Source: Mucilaginibacter sp.
GTDB lineage: Bacteria; Bacteroidota; Bacteroidia; Sphingobacteriales; Sphingobacteriaceae
Assembly: GCA_014376655.1 (NCBI GenBank)
Contig: JACMRC010000287.1
Location: 1-6,078 of the forward strand
Direction of reading: 5' to 3'
DNA length: 6,078 nucleotides
Positions 4,044 to 6,078 of this stretch are shown piece after piece. The notes under the pieces are model-generated. The model saw only the letters and a program-made list of their open reading frames with translations, searched no databases and was not told the origin of the DNA. Made by a program: the position numbers and the translations under genes. Positions within the stretch are counted from its first letter, which is position 1, and the number at the start of each line of letters is the position of its first letter.

Positions 4044-5924
4044 ATGAACCCATTTATTAATCTGGGAATCCGTGAAGATATTGTTAATGCCATCTCTGAG
4101 TTAGGGTTCGAAAACCCTACGCCAATCCAGGAACAGTCAATCCCGGTATTGTTAACAGGCAGCAACGATTTTGTCGGATTAGCCCAAACCGGGACCGGTA
4201 AGACTGCTGCCTTTGGCCTACCATTATTAGAACTGTTGGATTTCGAAGAAAATCATCCGCAGGCACTTGTTTTATGCCCAACGCGCGAACTTTGTTTGCA
4301 AATTACTAACGACATTAAAAACTACTCCAAAAAAATGGGCAACGTTAATGTTGTTGCTGTTTATGGCGGAGCCAGTATTTCAGACCAATTACGCCAGATA
4401 AGACGCGGCGTACAAATTGTCGTTGCCACACCTGGCCGTATGCTTGATATCATCAACCGTAAAGCAATTGACTTTACCAAGGTGAAATTTGTAGTATTGG
4501 ATGAAGCTGATGAAATGCTCAATATGGGCTTTCAGGAAGATATTGACAGTATCCTGTCTACCACACCGGATACTAAGAAAACCTGGTTGTTTTCTGCAAC
4601 TATGCCCGCAGAAGTGCGCCGCATAGCTAAAAAGTACATGAATGAGCCGTTTGAGCTTACCATGGGTACTAAAAATACAGGTAATGCTAATATCGAGCAC
4701 GAGTACTATGTAGTACGTGCCCGTGATAAGTATGCCGCATTTAAACGTATTGTTGATTTTAATCCTGACATTTTTGGTATCGTATTTTGCCGTACTAAAA
4801 TTGAGACCCAGGATATTGCCGAAGCGTTAATGAAAGATGGCTACAACGCCGATTCATTACACGGTGACCTGTCACAACAACAACGCGATAAAGTAATGAA
4901 ACGCTACCGCGAGCGTAACCTGCAGCTATTAATTGCTACAGACGTTGCCGCACGTGGTATTGATGTTAACGACGTAACACACGTTATTAACTATTCATTA
5001 CCTGATGAAGTTGAAAACTACACCCACCGTAGCGGCCGTACAGCCCGTGCCGGTAAAACAGGTGTATCTATCTCTATCATCAACGCTAAAGAGTTAGGCA
5101 AGATCCGCCAGATTGAGCGTGGCTTAGGCAAAAAATTTGTTAAGGTTGAGATACCTACAGGTTTTGATGTTTGCGAGAAACAATTATTCTCTATTGTACA
5201 TACCATACATAATGTAGAGGTTAATGAGCAGCAAATTGAACAATATCTTCCACGCATAATGGACGAGTTTAAGGACCTGACCAAAGAAGACTTCATAAAA
5301 CGTTTTGCATCTATAGAGTTTAACCGCTTTTTAGATTACTACAAAAACGCACCTGACTTGAATGCCCCTGTTGAAGAAGGCCGTTTTGACCGCGAACGTG
5401 GTGAAAGAGGTGAGCGCGGAGAACGTGGTGAACGTGCTCCACGTGGCGAAGGTGGTGGTAAATCAGAATACACCCGTTTATTTATAAACTTAGGTTCTGT
5501 TGATGAATTTAACCGTGGCGATTTGCTTGGTTACATTTGCACCAATGGCAAAATAAGTGGCCGCACTGTTGGCAAAATAGATGTTAAGGGTGTTTATTCT
5601 TTCTTTGAAGTACCAAATGCCGAGTCGGAGGCCGTTATCAACAACTTTAAAGGCGTTGAGTTTAAAGGCCGCGAAGTACGTATAGAGGTATCAGGTGAAG
5701 GCACAAGCACTACCCGCAGTGGTGGTGGCGAACGCCGCGAAGGTAGCTACAACCGTAGTGGTGGTGGCGAACGCCGTGAAGGTGGTGGTGGCTACAACCG
5801 CAGTGGTGGTGGCGAGCGCCGCGAAGGCGGACACCGTGGAAGCGGTGCACCAAGCAACGCAGGTTTCCGTGATTTTTCAGGCAAACGCAAGGAAGATCGC
5901 CCGGAACGTAAACGTCGTTTTTAA
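4044..5924 (+). CDS. deaD: DEAD-box ATP-dependent RNA helicase with DbpA RNA-binding domain (CsdA/DeaD type)
   Basis: This cytoplasmic enzyme unwinds RNA using ATP; relatives act in ribosome assembly, cold adaptation and mRNA decay. The 626 residues carry every core motif: Phe4 and PTPIQ of the Q motif (25-29), AQTGTGKT (47-54), PTREL (79-83), TPGR (129-132), DEAD (153-156), SAT (184-186), IVFCRT (246-251), ATDVAARGID (298-307) and HRSGRTARAG (328-337). A helical segment follows (about 375-435). Next come a Glu-Arg-Gly repeat linker (451-464), a DbpA-type RRM-like domain (about 476-549, beginning YTRLFINLG) and a basic Gly/Arg tail with three RSGGGERREG units (558-595), ending RKRRF. Length and order match E. 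coli CsdA (about 630 residues), hence the symbol, although DbpA- or RhlE-like roles are possible. It is a single-gene unit with its own promoter and a strong terminator. Confidence 0.95.
   Translation: MNPFINLGIREDIVNAISELGFENPTPIQEQSIPVLLTGSNDFVGLAQTGTGKTAAFGLPLLELLDFEENHPQALVLCPTRELCLQITNDIKNYSKKMGNVNVVAVYGGASISDQLRQIRRGVQIVVATPGRMLDIINRKAIDFTKVKFVVLDEADEMLNMGFQEDIDSILSTTPDTKKTWLFSATMPAEVRRIAKKYMNEPFELTMGTKNTGNANIEHEYYVVRARDKYAAFKRIVDFNPDIFGIVFCRTKIETQDIAEALMKDGYNADSLHGDLSQQQRDKVMKRYRERNLQLLIATDVAARGIDVNDVTHVINYSLPDEVENYTHRSGRTARAGKTGVSISIINAKELGKIRQIERGLGKKFVKVEIPTGFDVCEKQLFSIVHTIHNVEVNEQQIEQYLPRIMDEFKDLTKEDFIKRFASIEFNRFLDYYKNAPDLNAPVEEGRFDRERGERGERGERGERAPRGEGGGKSEYTRLFINLGSVDEFNRGDLLGYICTNGKISGRTVGKIDVKGVYSFFEVPNAESEAVINNFKGVEFKGREVRIEVSGEGTSTTRSGGGERREGSYNRSGGGERREGGGGYNRSGGGERREGGHRGSGAPSNAGFRDFSGKRKEDRPERKRRF
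5394..5435 (+). repeat. In-frame Glu-Arg-Gly codon repeat in the helicase linker
   Basis: Fourteen codons encode ERG four times and then ER (residues 451-464), a 9-base period with synonymous variation (GAACGTGGT, GAAAGAGGT, GAGCGCGGA, GAACGTGGT). It joins the helicase core to the DbpA domain and is expected to be a flexible, charged linker that can vary in length between strains. Confidence 0.85.
5715..5828 (+). repeat. Three near-identical 30-bp units encoding RSGGGERREG
   Basis: Units at 5715-5744, 5754-5783 and 5799-5828 encode the same ten residues (558-567, 571-580, 586-595) and differ only at third codon positions, in two or three places between any pair. Spacers encode SYN and GGGYN, so the period is 39 and then 45 bases. 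The units form an RGG-like RNA-binding tail. The near identity at DNA level points to recent duplication or ongoing recombination. Confidence 0.9.
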
Positions 5925-5925
5925 G

Positions 5926-5983
5926 TAGTGAGTGGGGAGTAATGAGTGGGGAGCAAATAACTATTCATTACTAACCCCTCACC
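5926..5983. repeat. Heptamer tandem repeat with inverted partner
   Basis: Directly after the helicase stop are four tandem 7-mers: TAGTGAG, TGGGGAG, TAATGAG, TGGGGAG (5926-5953). After a short spacer, 5963-5982 is an imperfect inverse of 5928-5947 (16 of 20 positions pair; the core AGTAATGA 5938-5945 pairs perfectly with TCATTACT 5965-5972). Heptamer arrays of this kind occur in intergenic DNA of several bacterial groups, including Bacteroidota as I recall. The arms could form a hairpin in the helicase 3' UTR upstream of the terminator. Confidence 0.7.
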
Positions 5984-6019
5984 AAAAAGATAGTTTTTAG
6001 TTTTAGTTTAGTTAACAAG

Positions 6020-6052
6020 GCCTCTTCGATTGATCGGAGGGGCTTTTGTTTT
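6020..6052 (+). terminator. Intrinsic terminator of the helicase gene
   Basis: A ten-pair stem, 6020-6029 (GCCTCTTCGA) with 6034-6043 (TCGGAGGGGC), closes a TTGA loop. Eight pairs are Watson-Crick and two are G-U. TTTTGTTTT follows at once (6044-6052). Flanking AA bases (6017-6018) can extend the stem into the first Us. There is no comparable U-tract on the other strand, so it serves only plus-strand transcription, about 95 bases past the helicase stop. Confidence 0.9.
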
Positions 6053-6078
6053 ATAGAGAAGATTGGTTATTGATGAAG

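Noticed and set aside
5695..5928. Alanine/valine-rich frame overlapping the helicase tail
   Set aside because: It is the shifted reading of the Gly/Arg codon repeats (GGTGGTGGC read as GTGGTGGC), not a separate protein.
6073..6078. ATGAAG at the right edge, possibly the start of a next gene
   Set aside because: Two codons are too few to support a call and no promoter box is seen between the terminator and this point.

Overview
The window looks like a chromosomal segment from a member of the Bacteroidota, most likely family Sphingobacteriaceae (Mucilaginibacter or Pedobacter type). The evidence is: two clear Bacteroidota-type -7 boxes (TACCTTTG) and one weaker one (TATATTTG); almost no Shine-Dalgarno sequences; DUF4293, a family I know from this phylum; and three kinds of short interspersed repeat that I associate with these genomes (a CCCCCTTCAGGGGG element, a GTCATTTCGAA...TTCGAAATGAC palindrome, and heptamer repeats). 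The genus is an inference from style, not proven.

Layout. Positions 1-1843 hold three minus-strand genes, in transcription order: a DUF892 (YciF-like, ferritin-fold) protein, the tRNA pseudouridine synthase TruA, and the first 125 residues of an ABC exporter that runs off the left edge. TruA and the exporter are 45 bp apart and probably co-transcribed. A GC-rich repeat has entered both coding sequences at their facing ends. A second palindromic repeat fills the gap between the DUF892 gene and truA. Positions 1969-2966 hold a plus-strand pair, a four-helix DUF4293 membrane protein and a signal peptidase II (LspA) homologue, which overlap by one base (TAATG). A secreted alpha/beta hydrolase (3021-3887, minus) converges on lspA. 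A well-defined promoter in the following divergent gap drives a DEAD-box RNA helicase of the CsdA/DbpA-domain type (4044-5924, plus). That gene is followed by a heptamer repeat and a strong intrinsic terminator near the right edge.

How the genes relate. TruA and the helicase both act on RNA but are in different units. LspA would process lipoproteins in the inner membrane. The rest is a mix of ordinary housekeeping and poorly characterised genes. I see no defence system, mobile element with a transposase, CRISPR array, rRNA or tRNA, and no clear evidence of a new multi-gene system. The most interesting signals are small: a repeat pair that could fold around the exporter's start codon, long homopolymers at the start of the exporter gene, an apparently leaderless truA, a DUF892 protein that seems to have lost its metal ligands, and an LspA homologue whose first helix reads like a lipobox. 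No stretch longer than 300 bases lacks a gene.
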